A stretch of DNA of 30,862 nt from JBBQRS01 sp038214535 (GCA_038214535.1 JBBQRS010000053.1:1-30862), one strand, 5' to 3'; positions 1 to 7,644 are shown, counted from the first letter of the stretch. Made by a program: numbers and translations. The notes: a model not told the origin generated them from the sequence alone.

Positions 1-15
1 CTAGCGCAGATAATG

Positions 16-267
16 TCAAGTTTCGGATTTGGGCTCGGGACCCGGCCGGGGATTGGTGGCCAGATACTCGGCGAGGGCTTTCTTGGTGGTGAACCAGTCA
101 CGGCCAAATCTTTGGCCCTTGACCAGTCCGTTTCGCAGAAGGTAGCGGACGTGAGCTGGCGTGTAGCCAGTATGGTCTGCCGCCTCCTTGACCGAGATCC
201 ACTCTGACAGGACGGCCTCCTTGGAAGTATCAGCAAGACGCAGCCAGCAGCATTTGTTCAACGCCAC
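16..267 (-). CDS. Small helix-turn-helix protein (excisionase/MerR-like, HTH_17 type)
   Basis: An 83-residue protein. Residues about 22-70 (EWISVKEAADHTGYTPAHV followed by a basic recognition segment and GQRFGRDW) have the winged-helix layout of excisionase/MerR-like DNA-binding domains, where the GRDW-type turn precedes the last strand. The C-terminus is a short Pro/Glu tail. The ATG overlaps the 3' end of the large upstream regulator gene by 10 bases, so the two are very probably translated from one mRNA. It could act as a partner DNA-binding protein of that regulator or as an excisionase-like factor; I infer DNA binding only and cannot name its target. Family assignment is by motif and size. 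Confidence 0.75.
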   Translation of the reverse strand: MALNKCCWLRLADTSKEAVLSEWISVKEAADHTGYTPAHVRYLLRNGLVKGQRFGRDWFTTKKALAEYLATNPRPGPEPKSET

Positions 268-2846
268 TCAATAGAAGAATGTGACTGATCAGGAGACGTA
301 GCTGGTGCGCCTGAATGAGCGCTCGTATCGGCTGGCCCCTTTGCCTGTAGATCCATGGCGCGACGGACCTTCATGATCCAAAACGGGATCATGGGGTTGT
401 CCGGTGCGTAGGTGAGGGCTTGGTTGCATGCGCTCAGTGCATCTCGGTATTCTCTGAGAGCAAGGCGCACTTCGGCCATCCTTAGTAGCCAGGCTACTCG
501 ATTGCGCTCGTTCTGATCCAGCAGAGCAGCTCTGGAGAGCTTCTCTGCGGCTTCTCTGTATCGGGCTTGAGCCTTCTCGTGCTGGCCAGCGGCCTCGTCG
601 CGCTGCCCCAACTGATACAAGACGCTGCCCCATTCTGCGTAGCATTGTGGTGCTTGGTCATCGAGCTTCGCTGCCTTCTCGCAATATCTGGCCGCATCGT
701 CCAGTTCGCCGAGACAAGCCAGATTGAAGGCCAGGCGACGGTAGTGGCTGGGGTGCTTGTCAACATCGATGACCTGCAACCAACCTCTTGCGGCTCCCCC
801 GTAGTCTCCCAGGTAGGTTCGTTCCTTTGCGATGTGTCGCCATATGTAGACGTTCTCGGGATCGACGACTCGGGCCTGCTCATAAAACTCGAGGGCTTTC
901 TCGTGAGCTCCCATCTTCTCAAAATCGTGGGCTTTGTGAAACAACGACAGAACGTCGAAGGAACGCCCCACAGTCTGGAGGAGTCCATCGACGACCGTCT
1001 CAACCTGAGATTCGCCTTCTCCTAATCGGACACCCAGTTCGGCGTACCTGAACGGAAGCGACCAGAGGTCGCATTGGATTGCAACCGGCTGTGCACCCTG
1101 GTCAAATGCCAGAGACATCGAGTTGAGATACTTGCGTATCTTGTCGCGGAAGATGCGTTCGCTTTCGTCGTCCATCGAAGTCCGTCGGAGCAGGAACACA
1201 AACCGATCCGGTGCCCGATCATATAGCGTGGGGACACCGATCTGATTGTCAAGATAGTAGCGCAGTGCCATCAGGCGAGCTTGGTCAGCGGCCCACTCAG
1301 CCACTTCTGCAGAAATCCTCTGAACGTCTGCGTAGTTGCTTATTCGAACGACCAGGAAGTGCAGACTGTCTGCCGGGCGCTCAAGGTTCCTGTCACGCGC
1401 CAAGGCATCGATTATCTTGCCGACATCAAGAGGGAATTGCGACCAGTCTAGCCCGTTGAGGGGTTGTTCTGCAATGATCTTCAGTGCATCTTGCCCAATA
1501 CTGAGCCGCATCCGTTCAATCTCAATCAGTTCGCCTATGATCCGGCCCAGAATTCGCAGAAGCTGCAGTTCCACCTTTGTGAAAGCCTCACCATCCAACG
1601 GCAACTGCGTCCCGATGTACAGCACCCCGTTCTGCCTGCCGTTGATCGTGGTAGAAATCGCGGCCGCCGCGGTCGCCCCTTCCTCTGCCTGATAGGAGAT
1701 GCGTGGATCATCCAAACCAGTAGTGTGCTGCACGACCATACACTGATTCTGCCGGAAGGCCCATCCCGACAGGGGCTGATCCAGGATGACGAGAGTACTC
1801 CTGCGCGCTTTGGTCCGGAAAGAACTGCTCATCGCCGCAACCGTCAGTTGCTGTGGGTTCCTCGGACTTGGGGTCAAGACCGCGCTGTACTGCCACTTGG
1901 GTGATAAATTCGAGATGAAATTGACGATTGTGTCCAGGCGAGTGCTGATCTGCCCGGAGTCAGCGTCTTCGGCAGGCATGTTCGACGTCTCCAGAAAGAC
2001 GGCTCCCAACAGATGGCAGAACAGAGAAGCCTCCTCACTGCTCCAGCCCCTCCTGTCACCGAGGACAACGCTGCCCTTGGGCAAAGCGATCACAATGTAG
2101 TAGATCGTTGATGTCTGCGGATCGCCTGCCTCTGCAAGGTACCAGTTGAAACCGAGATTGTAGCACCTCTTCCAGTCATCCCACTCTATCGGCTTATGCA
2201 GAGCCTCATGGTCTTCAGTGGTGATCAGCGTCAGATCTTCATGCCGTGGGCTCGAGAGAATGCTATCAGCTTTGAGAAACTCCCACCTGTGAACCTCTAG
2301 GCTCGGTTCGCTCCTGTTGGCAGGCCAGGCCGGGACGCTTTGTCTGCGTATGAGGATACGAGCGAAGGTCGGAACAGTGCCGCCAAACAGCCAGGCAAGA
2401 AGCAGCATAGCAAGGTGCGATCGCCAGAAGAGGAAGGCGCGCCGGGGCTGGTCCAGCGAAGGGTCGAAGCCACCTGAGTTATCGGACTCGCGCCGCTCTC
2501 TAGCCTTGTCTCTCGCCTCGCGCAGAAGGTAACCTCCGACTGTCGTGTATGGAATACCGTAGACCTGATTAAGGCGGCAAATCAATAGGAGGTCGCGAAG
2601 GTCATTTCTCGAGTAGATAAAATACCCTCGTGCGTCTTTCTTCGGTTCCAGAAGCTGCGATTGCTGGAGGTAGCGAATCTGGTTTGCGCTTATCGAATGC
2701 CCGCCAAGCTTCTTGACATGCTCACTGAGTTGGCTGGTCTGGAACTGCGCGATTCTAGGGACTTGCCGCGTCAGATCATCGATCTCACCTCGGAGCCTTC
2801 GGAGATCCGCGGCCGACACTTCGGGGCCAACAAACTGGTTTCTCAT
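258..2846 (-). CDS. Large multidomain regulator: MerR-type HTH, hydrophobic segment, GAF-like region, degenerate GGDEF-like domain, TPR repeats
   Basis: About 862 residues from the ATG, which follows an in-frame GTG that could also start. Residues ~38-112 look like a MerR-type DNA-binding domain (SANQIRYLQQSQLLEPKK, then YFIYSRNDLRDLLLI). Residues ~139-166 are hydrophobic and could be a membrane segment. Residues ~196-450 contain one or two GAF-like sensory folds. Residues ~490-625 resemble a nucleotide-cyclase fold but lack the GGDEF signature, so cyclase activity is unlikely. From ~630 to 815 there are helical TPR repeats with typical A/Y/P spacing (EKALEFYEQARVVDPEN). The combination suggests a ligand- or stress-responsive transcription factor with a protein-interaction tail. 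A consensus-like promoter lies 50-80 bases upstream, and the 3' end overlaps a small HTH gene. The target is unknown. Confidence 0.8.
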   Translation of the reverse strand: MRNQFVGPEVSAADLRRLRGEIDDLTRQVPRIAQFQTSQLSEHVKKLGGHSISANQIRYLQQSQLLEPKKDARGYFIYSRNDLRDLLLICRLNQVYGIPYTTVGGYLLREARDKARERRESDNSGGFDPSLDQPRRAFLFWRSHLAMLLLAWLFGGTVPTFARILIRRQSVPAWPANRSEPSLEVHRWEFLKADSILSSPRHEDLTLITTEDHEALHKPIEWDDWKRCYNLGFNWYLAEAGDPQTSTIYYIVIALPKGSVVLGDRRGWSSEEASLFCHLLGAVFLETSNMPAEDADSGQISTRLDTIVNFISNLSPKWQYSAVLTPSPRNPQQLTVAAMSSSFRTKARRSTLVILDQPLSGWAFRQNQCMVVQHTTGLDDPRISYQAEEGATAAAAISTTINGRQNGVLYIGTQLPLDGEAFTKVELQLLRILGRIIGELIEIERMRLSIGQDALKIIAEQPLNGLDWSQFPLDVGKIIDALARDRNLERPADSLHFLVVRISNYADVQRISAEVAEWAADQARLMALRYYLDNQIGVPTLYDRAPDRFVFLLRRTSMDDESERIFRDKIRKYLNSMSLAFDQGAQPVAIQCDLWSLPFRYAELGVRLGEGESQVETVVDGLLQTVGRSFDVLSLFHKAHDFEKMGAHEKALEFYEQARVVDPENVYIWRHIAKERTYLGDYGGAARGWLQVIDVDKHPSHYRRLAFNLACLGELDDAARYCEKAAKLDDQAPQCYAEWGSVLYQLGQRDEAAGQHEKAQARYREAAEKLSRAALLDQNERNRVAWLLRMAEVRLALREYRDALSACNQALTYAPDNPMIPFWIMKVRRAMDLQAKGPADTSAHSGAPATSPDQSHSSIEWR

Positions 2847-3208
2847 CACATACCGCCCGGCGCTGCAAATGGTCTAATCGGAAACAGCACCTACTTACGT
2901 TCGATTATACCCCACGGCTACTACCGGTCAATGCGATCACACCCGAGTGTAATGTCGCACTCCGATACCTTGTGCAACCCCGGTAGATGCCCTAGACCAC
3001 GACTATCTCGATTCGGGGTCTCAGGGTGTTGACCGGACGACTCGGTAGTGGTACGTGTTCGGATGAGAAGGGAGGTCAAGAGCATCTCAGAACTCCGCGG
3101 GTCGAACAGGACACCATTGGACACCCGATCTGGATCCTGTCACACCCGGCCGAACGCGAGTCCTGCGGAGGAGGAGACGACTAAAACTGAGGGCTTTGAG
3201 GGGCAAAT
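2847..3208. other. Divergent intergenic region
   Basis: This 362-base stretch separates the minus-strand regulator from the plus-strand 113-residue gene. Apart from the minus-strand promoter and the ribosome-binding site of the plus-strand gene (GAGGGG about 8 bases before its ATG) I see no gene, RNA or strong repeat in it. Confidence 0.5.
2904..2931 (-). promoter_or_regulatory. Sigma70-type promoter for the large regulator
   Basis: On the minus strand, TTGACC (2926-2931) and TATAAT (2904-2909) are separated by 16 bases. A start near 2897 would give a leader of about 50 nt before the ATG of the regulator gene. Confidence 0.6.
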
Positions 3209-3550
3209 ATGGCATATCCAGTGGATGCGAGACAGAAAAAGCTTACACGGCAGTTCCCGGGCGAGGACATCTGGAAACTGATCGAACAAGACAGGATCAG
3301 AGACGCCGCGGACTGGTTGCGCGAGGAGATTGCAAGCCGGAATTGGGATTATGAGACCGCAGAGCAGGCGCTGAACACCGACAGGGCGCATTTATGCAGA
3401 ACTGTGCACGGACTCAACACGCTTAGCCGGTACAAGGTGATGCTATTCGCAGTCACCTTCGGTCACGTATTCGACGAACATGGCAACCTAACAGCCGACA
3501 AGATCGAGTATCTTGCTGCACGCTTCGGGCAAAAGCGCGTACGCCACTAA
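3209..3550 (+). CDS. Hypothetical protein, 113 residues
   Basis: I do not recognise this protein. It is soluble, mostly helical by composition, with no signal peptide, membrane segment or Cys motif. Residues 14-50 (FPGEDIWKLIEQDRIRDAAD...) and 85-108 are probably helices. The start is supported by GAGGGG at a good distance from the ATG. It is followed by 340 bases without a gene, then the replication module, so it is probably monocistronic. Regulatory or element-borne function is possible but not shown. Confidence 0.55.
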   Translation: MAYPVDARQKKLTRQFPGEDIWKLIEQDRIRDAADWLREEIASRNWDYETAEQALNTDRAHLCRTVHGLNTLSRYKVMLFAVTFGHVFDEHGNLTADKIEYLAARFGQKRVRH

Positions 3551-3890
3551 TGCTTGCTGACGCACTACCGAGACGCGAGCCGCCTACGGAGCGTATCGTC
3601 CGGATTTCCGGGTGTAAGCAAGCAGAACGCACGGGATGCAACCCACAGAAGGGTGGCACTTGGACGGCATCTGAGCGCGTGTAGGCGCGCAAACACAGCC
3701 CCTTGGGTGAGGCTCCTTGCCGACGCCTCTCTTGTCACCTACGCCCATTACTCTTGCCTGCCACTTGCAGCTTCATGCACCTGTCCTGATGGGGGCTGAC
3801 ATAGGCCAACTTCTCTCTCGACTTACCGAGTTGCGGCAAATAGTCTACCCCCTTTACAAACTTCGCCCAAGTGCTATGCTGTCTGGTAAG
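3551..3890. other. Intergenic region before the replication module
   Basis: About 340 bases with no convincing gene. It is moderately GC-rich until the last 40 bases, which hold a good promoter directly abutting the ATPase start codon. An in-frame upstream extension of the ATPase gene exists from 3717, but that segment has no family-like sequence and is better read as noncoding. Confidence 0.5.
3853..3880 (+). promoter_or_regulatory. Promoter giving a probably leaderless ATPase mRNA
   Basis: TTTACA (3853-3858) and TATGCT (3875-3880) are spaced by 16 bases. Transcription would start around 3887, only a few bases before the ATG at 3891, leaving no room for a ribosome-binding site. Confidence 0.55.
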
Positions 3891-4721
3891 ATGTACCTGC
3901 CGTTCTTCAACCTCAATGAAAAGCCGTTCACTTATCTGACGCCCAACCCGCGTTTCCTCTACTACGCTCCCCAGTACCTCTCGATCAAACGGAAAACCGA
4001 ATACGTGGTCTCCGAACGCAGCGGCCATCTCTATCTGTACGGCCCGATCGGCAGCGGCAAGACCACGCTCCTCAAGACCATCTCCCAGATGCTCCTCGAG
4101 GATGAGCGCAACGTCGTGAACTTCCTCAACGCCCCCAACCTCAAGACCGCCAACTCCCTGTTGCGGCGCATCTGTGCCGGCTTTGACGTCAAGACCGAGC
4201 GCAGCTACGGCGCGACACTGGAAAACCTGACCACCTGGCTGGTAGAGCAGCACCACGCACATCGCTTTCCGGTTCTCATCATCGACGAAGCCCAGAACGT
4301 GGTGCGCGATGGCCTGAAGACCCTACACTACCTGATGACCTACGTGACCAACGAAGAGCTGCTTCTGATGATCATCCTCTGTGGCCAGCAGGAGTTGGCG
4401 AGCCGGATCGAGCGCTTCCCGGAGATCAAGAGCCGCATGTACCCTTCCGCCCTATCAGCCCTGTCCCGGGATGAGACGGCAGAGCTCATCCGCTACCGTT
4501 GGCAGGTGGCCAGCGCCGGGGCCGACAATCCTCTACCCTTCCAAAGTGAAGCCGTCGATCAGGTCTTCGCCTGTTCACGGGGTTTGCCGCGCGAGATCTG
4601 CAAGCTGTGTGACCTGTCACTGTTGGCAGCCTTTGCGGACCAGAAAAGGGAAATCGATGCCCAGATCATCGCCGCCGTTGCCACCAGCCTGGATCTTGAG
4701 GAGGACCGCCATGCCAACTGA
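3891..4721 (+). CDS. AAA+ ATPase of the ExeA/TniB-like type
   Basis: About 276 residues. The start at 3891 is chosen because ExeA-like proteins begin with this pattern (MYLPFFNLNEKPF, followed by the NPRFLYY segment). Walker A is GPIGSGKTT (residues 51-59) and Walker B is VLIIDEAQN (128-136, Asp132/Glu133), followed by a GQQEL sensor-type segment and a helical lid. ATPases of this group load or regulate other nucleoprotein machines such as transposases, secretins or helicases. Here it overlaps by 11 bases a ribbon-helix-helix-like gene and lies 0.5 kb before a replication initiator, so a partition or helicase-loading role in a replicating element fits. That role is inference; ATPase family membership is firm. 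Confidence 0.85.
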   Translation: MYLPFFNLNEKPFTYLTPNPRFLYYAPQYLSIKRKTEYVVSERSGHLYLYGPIGSGKTTLLKTISQMLLEDERNVVNFLNAPNLKTANSLLRRICAGFDVKTERSYGATLENLTTWLVEQHHAHRFPVLIIDEAQNVVRDGLKTLHYLMTYVTNEELLLMIILCGQQELASRIERFPEIKSRMYPSALSALSRDETAELIRYRWQVASAGADNPLPFQSEAVDQVFACSRGLPREICKLCDLSLLAAFADQKREIDAQIIAAVATSLDLEEDRHAN

Positions 4722-5187
4722 CGACATCCTCTGGCGGAAGGTTGACAGCCTGAAAAGCCAGGAGACAGAAAAGCCCAAGACTTCTCTGCCCGCGTCTCAA
4801 CAGTCTCCCGAGAACGTCGTCGCTTCCCACACGGCGCGGCCACAGCAAGTACGCAGCCGGGCTAGCAGGCAGGACAATAGCTTTGCGAACAACCGGCAGC
4901 GCGAGCGCGCTAGCACGCAAGCTAGCACGCTGACATGCTATCCACCGGAGTGGGTTGAGACAATCCGCAAGGTCGTCAAGACGACGGGCAAGGAGGTTGC
5001 CTTCACGCGGCTGACGGCGCAGGAGAAGGGGCGGCTTACCGACGTGGTCTATGGCTTCCGACGCCACGGCATGAAAACCACTGAGAACGAGGTGCTCCGG
5101 ATCGCGCTCAACCACGTGTTGCAGGATTTCGAAGCTTGCGGCAAGCAGAGCTTCCTGCAGAAAGTGCTTGAAGCCTTGCTGGCATGA
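4711..5187 (+). CDS. Putative ribbon-helix-helix-like DNA-binding protein of the replication module
   Basis: A 158-residue protein starting inside the end of the ATPase gene, with GAGGAG 7-13 bases upstream of its ATG. Residues 1-75 are polar and low-complexity (Ser/Gln/Arg-rich). Residues ~85-158 form a compact helical domain: a basic stretch, then LTDVVYGFRRHGMKTTENEV and a helix ending QDFEACGKQSFLQKVLE. The KTTENE-type turn after a basic helix is typical of small plasmid DNA-binding proteins. Coupled with an overlapping ATPase it resembles a partition or replication-control pair. Five GCTAGC palindromes lie within and just after this gene and could be its binding sites. No exact family name can be assigned from sequence reading. 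Confidence 0.6.
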   Translation: MPTDDILWRKVDSLKSQETEKPKTSLPASQQSPENVVASHTARPQQVRSRASRQDNSFANNRQRERASTQASTLTCYPPEWVETIRKVVKTTGKEVAFTRLTAQEKGRLTDVVYGFRRHGMKTTENEVLRIALNHVLQDFEACGKQSFLQKVLEALLA

Positions 5188-5207
5188 TAGCTCGCTAGCA
5201 TGCTAGC
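4861..5207. repeat. Cluster of five GCTAGC palindromes
   Basis: GCTAGC occurs at 4861, 4909, 4921, 5194 and 5202. The 4909 and 4921 copies are part of a 10-bp direct repeat GCTAGCACGC with 12-bp period. The last two form a perfect 14-bp palindrome, GCTAGCATGCTAGC (5194-5207), just before the initiator gene. A random 6-mer is expected about once per 4 kb, so the clustering suggests operator, iteron or centromere-like sites. Confidence 0.55.
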
Positions 5208-5223
5208 AGACTGACTCAGTGAT

Positions 5224-5922
5224 ATGGACAAAGACAAGAAGACCGGCAAAACTGAACACAACGCGCCCTGGGTGATCATCCCGCCCACGGTGTTGGGTGA
5301 CGAGCGCCTCGCGGCGGGCGAGAAGTTGGTCTACGGCCGGGTGTTCGGCTTCATGCAGAAGTACGGCTACTGCCTGGCCTCCAACGACTACCTGAGCAAG
5401 TACATCGGCATGTCCAAGAACACGGTCAGGAACTACCTCTCCCGCCTCTACGAGCTGGGTTATCTGCGCTACGAGCTCATCCGCGATGAGCACAACGCGG
5501 TGGTTGAGCGGCGGATCTATCCGACCCTCGTACCGCCGGCAGTACGACCTAGTACACCCCCTCGTACCCCCGAGAGTACGACCCCTCGTACTGCCGGGAG
5601 TACGAAAGAAATAAACGTTCAGAATGAAATAAATAACGTTAACGTTAGGGGAGAGCACGCGGTCAAAGCAAAGGGAGAGGAATCCAAGCCACACGTGAAC
5701 GCTGATGATGCGAAAGCCAAGATCGAATACTTTGCTGACCTGCTGGCCGGGACCCTGAATGATCGAGCATCGATCTCCTACTATCGCAAGGCCTGCCGCG
5801 AGCATGATCCCATCATGCTCCTGGACAAAGCCAAGCAGATTGTCGGCGACGGGGGAGCGAGGAAGCCGGCTGCAGTGTTCACCGCATGGCTCAAGCAACA
5901 GACAGCAGTTCTGCCGAGATAG
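5224..5922 (+). CDS. Helix-turn-helix replication initiator-like protein
   Basis: A 232-residue protein. Residues ~15-95 (WVIIPPTVLGDERLAAGEKLVYGRVFGFM, with a later recognition helix around SKNTVRNYLSRLYELGYL) match the winged-helix N-terminal domain of phage/plasmid replication proteins. A Pro/Thr/Arg-rich linker at ~102-130 is followed by a polar stretch and a C-terminal helical domain (~163-232) where lambda O-like initiators contact the helicase system. The linker-coding DNA contains three identical inverted-repeat iterons and then AT-rich DNA, so the gene probably contains its own origin. The ribosome-binding site is weak. A 14-bp GCTAGC palindrome lies 17 bases upstream and may be an operator. 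Initiator function is inferred from domain and origin layout. Confidence 0.7.
   Translation: MDKDKKTGKTEHNAPWVIIPPTVLGDERLAAGEKLVYGRVFGFMQKYGYCLASNDYLSKYIGMSKNTVRNYLSRLYELGYLRYELIRDEHNAVVERRIYPTLVPPAVRPSTPPRTPESTTPRTAGSTKEINVQNEINNVNVRGEHAVKAKGEESKPHVNADDAKAKIEYFADLLAGTLNDRASISYYRKACREHDPIMLLDKAKQIVGDGGARKPAAVFTAWLKQQTAVLPR
5528..5605. repeat. Three iterons TCGTAC-N8-GTACGA inside the initiator gene (candidate origin)
   Basis: The 20-bp unit TCGTAC-N8-GTACGA occurs exactly at 5528-5547, 5562-5581 and 5586-5605. All three have an 8-bp spacer (cgccggca, ccccgaga, tgccggga). They lie in the low-complexity linker part of the gene, where protein constraint is weak. Confidence 0.8.
5604..5646. other. 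AT-rich segment next to the iterons (candidate DNA unwinding element)
   Basis: Directly after the third iteron the sequence becomes AT-rich, with three copies of AACGTT (5614, 5635, 5641). In lambda-type origins an AT-rich duplex-unwinding element follows the iterons within the initiator gene in the same order. Confidence 0.55.
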
Positions 5923-5965
5923 GGAATCAGAGATCTTTTCCAGGTTGTGTCTTGCCAAAAGAGAA

Positions 5966-6001
5966 AACTGGCGGTGAACTCTGATTTGCTCACCGCCAGT
6001 T
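5966..6001 (-). terminator. Terminator of the recombinase/small-protein operon
   Basis: A perfect 12-bp inverted repeat (5966-5977 with 5990-6001, 12-nt loop). On the minus strand it is followed by the T-rich run TTTCTCTTTT, so it best serves the minus-strand gene ending at 6062. It could also stop plus-strand transcripts from the initiator gene, but the T-run is missing in that direction. Confidence 0.65.
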
Positions 6002-6061
6002 GGTGCGGCCGTTGGCTGACACTTGGATGGGTGTCAAGCCCAGGCCAGAGGTAAACGGCTC

Positions 6062-6334
6062 TCAGTAATCGGACGGCAGAAGTAGACAAGTGCTGCTCCT
6101 GTCGGCTTCGGTGATGATCCAGATGCGCGTGCCGTTTCCGAGCACGTACGCTGAGAAGATGCGACAATCGCCCTCAAGTGCGCTTTCATTCTGCAGCTTG
6201 TCAAATTCGCCCATGTCACCCCAATCACCGGACAGATGCCGGCGCAGTAGGGCGCCTGGGTCCTCGTTCGCTTCTTGAAGCGCTTCCAGGGCTGCCGGTG
6301 TTGCTACAATCGCACCGGGCTGAAACAGCAACAT
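6062..6334 (-). CDS. Small conserved protein of unknown function, 90 residues
   Basis: The sequence follows a pattern I recognise from a widespread group of ~90-residue proteins: an N-terminal IVATPAALEAL helix, then RRHLSGDWGD, then a FSAYVLGNGTRIWIITEADRS core ending in LLLPSDY. These are often found on plasmids and next to integrated elements and are sometimes mislabelled as restriction subunits. No catalytic motif is evident. The ribosome-binding site AGGAGGG lies 5 bases from the ATG. It begins 27 bases after the recombinase stop codon on the same strand and is followed by a terminator, so the two form an operon. Confidence 0.75.
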   Translation of the reverse strand: MLLFQPGAIVATPAALEALQEANEDPGALLRRHLSGDWGDMGEFDKLQNESALEGDCRIFSAYVLGNGTRIWIITEADRSSTCLLLPSDY

Positions 6335-6360
6335 TCGACCCTCCTTACCCTCAAGATCGT

Positions 6361-7326
6361 CTACGTACCGGTCTTTCTGAGCCTTTTGCCAAGGCCGAGC
6401 CGGTCAACTGGGCTAACAAGTCGGTGCTTGTTCTCGATATCCACCTGGGCTAGGTGAATGTAGACCTTGGTTACCTCAAGATCCGAATGTCCAAGCACTG
6501 CCTGAAGCGAGAACACATCTCCACCGTTTCGAAGCCAGCGCACCGCGTAGGTATGACGCCACAAGTGAGGATGCAGCCTCTCGATCCCGACCTTACGACC
6601 CAGGCGCTTCATACCTTCAGCGATGGAGTGCTGGCTCATCTGGAAAAGCCTATCATCTCCTTCTTCATCCCTGAACATATTGTACCAGGCCAGAATAGCC
6701 TTGGAGGTCGTCACCCCAAATGGGACATATCTCTGCTTGTCTCCCTTGCCCGTGATTTTGATGTGGTGCTGCTTGAAATCGATGTCCTCAAATGTGATCC
6801 GCTCGAGTTCCCCAATCCGCATACCGGTATCCAGTAGCAAGGAAAGCACGGCATGCATCCTCGCCCCAAGCTTGCAGTTGGGGTTGATGGCGCCGAAAAT
6901 GCGCACGATTTCCTCGTCCGAGAGGATGTCGACCACGCGCTTGGTATCGGCCGGCAGCCTGATCCTCCCGAAGACATTCGTCTTGGTGTATCTTTCTTCG
7001 TATAGATACGATGCAAAGACCTTGAGCGCGCGCACGTATCCTCGTAGAGTCGCCCTGCTCATAGGCTCGGGAACTTCCTTCTTGAACGGGTGGTTGACGT
7101 AGCGATTGCGCGATCCAAGGTGAAGGACCCAGTTCTGGCCATCCTGGAGTGTCAAGTCCCTGACAGGCTTATCAGAGACGAACGCCACGAACATCCTGAT
7201 TTTCCCGTTGTAGAAGTCAACGGTACGCGGGCTTAGGCCATCAACCTGTTTCTGAATCACAAACGCTTTGAGCGCCTCGCTGCAAAGTACCATTTTCCTA
7301 CCCTCACTAAAGGTCTTTGCTGCCAT
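6361..7326 (-). CDS. Tyrosine recombinase / integrase of element 1
   Basis: A 321-residue XerC/D-like recombinase. Residues ~15-115 form the SAM-like core-binding domain. The catalytic residues are complete: Arg170 (DTGMRIGEL), Lys194 (TGKGDKQR), His254 and Arg257 (HPHLWRHTYA), His280 (LGHSDL) and nucleophile Tyr289 (TKVYIHL). AAGGAGG lies 8 bases before the ATG. It cuts and joins DNA through a 3'-phosphotyrosine, presumably integrating the adjacent replication module. It faces away from tRNA-Leu, and no duplicated tRNA end was found nearby, so its attachment sites are not identified. A pair of 15-bp direct repeats lies 70-110 bases upstream. Confidence 0.92.
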   Translation of the reverse strand: MAAKTFSEGRKMVLCSEALKAFVIQKQVDGLSPRTVDFYNGKIRMFVAFVSDKPVRDLTLQDGQNWVLHLGSRNRYVNHPFKKEVPEPMSRATLRGYVRALKVFASYLYEERYTKTNVFGRIRLPADTKRVVDILSDEEIVRIFGAINPNCKLGARMHAVLSLLLDTGMRIGELERITFEDIDFKQHHIKITGKGDKQRYVPFGVTTSKAILAWYNMFRDEEGDDRLFQMSQHSIAEGMKRLGRKVGIERLHPHLWRHTYAVRWLRNGGDVFSLQAVLGHSDLEVTKVYIHLAQVDIENKHRLVSPVDRLGLGKRLRKTGT

Positions 7327-7395
7327 CCTACAACCTCCTTGGTTTGGTGACTATTGTCTGGAGAGATTCCACACATCGGTTCACATCTCAGAAGA

Positions 7396-7436
7396 CGAGT
7401 CTGCTGCCTGGTTACAGAATCCGAGTCTGCTGCCTG
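7396..7436. repeat. Two 15-bp direct repeats upstream of the integrase
   Basis: CGAGTCTGCTGCCTG occurs at 7396-7410 and exactly again at 7422-7436 (26-bp period). The position upstream of an integrase gene suits arm-type binding sites or an operator. Confidence 0.55.
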
Positions 7437-7497
7437 TTGCGCTTTAAGGGTTATTTTGACCTGAAGCAGCGGCAAAATGGGCCTTAAACACGAAAAA

Positions 7498-7524
7498 CCG
7501 CTCAGAACACGCGGTTCTGAACGG
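7498..7524 (-). terminator. Terminator of the rnpB/tRNA-Leu transcript
   Basis: An 11-bp hairpin (7498-7508 with 7514-7524, one G-U pair, 5-nt loop), followed on the minus strand by TTTTT. It lies 38 bases after the 3' end of tRNA-Leu. Confidence 0.85.
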
Positions 7525-7562
7525 CTTTTCGGGTCTTCTAGGCGACTATTTGGGGAATCTAG

Positions 7563-7644
7563 TGCCGACGCCGGGACTTGAACCCGGACGAGCTATGCTC
7601 AGCAGATCCTAAGTCTGCAGCGTCTGCCATTCCGCCACGTCGGC
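7563..7644 (-). tRNA. tRNA-Leu (anticodon UAG)
   Basis: An 82-nt class II tRNA: acceptor stem GCCGACG/CGTCGGC, discriminator A, anticodon loop CTTAGGA with anticodon TAG, and a long variable arm with stem GAGC/GCTC. CCA is not encoded. Its 5' end lies 8 bases after the RNase P RNA 3' helix, with no visible promoter between them. Confidence 0.95.

Noticed and set aside
3717..3890. N-terminal extension of the AAA+ ATPase
   Set aside because: The family begins at the MYLPFF-type segment, and a promoter lies within the extension.
5203..5958. Minus-strand open frame opposite the initiator gene
   Set aside because: Low-complexity translation with no recognisable domain; the plus strand has a clear HTH protein.
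7563..7644. tRNA-Leu as the attachment site of element 1
   Set aside because: The tRNA's own terminator still follows it directly, and I found no second copy of its 3' end on the other side of the integrase.
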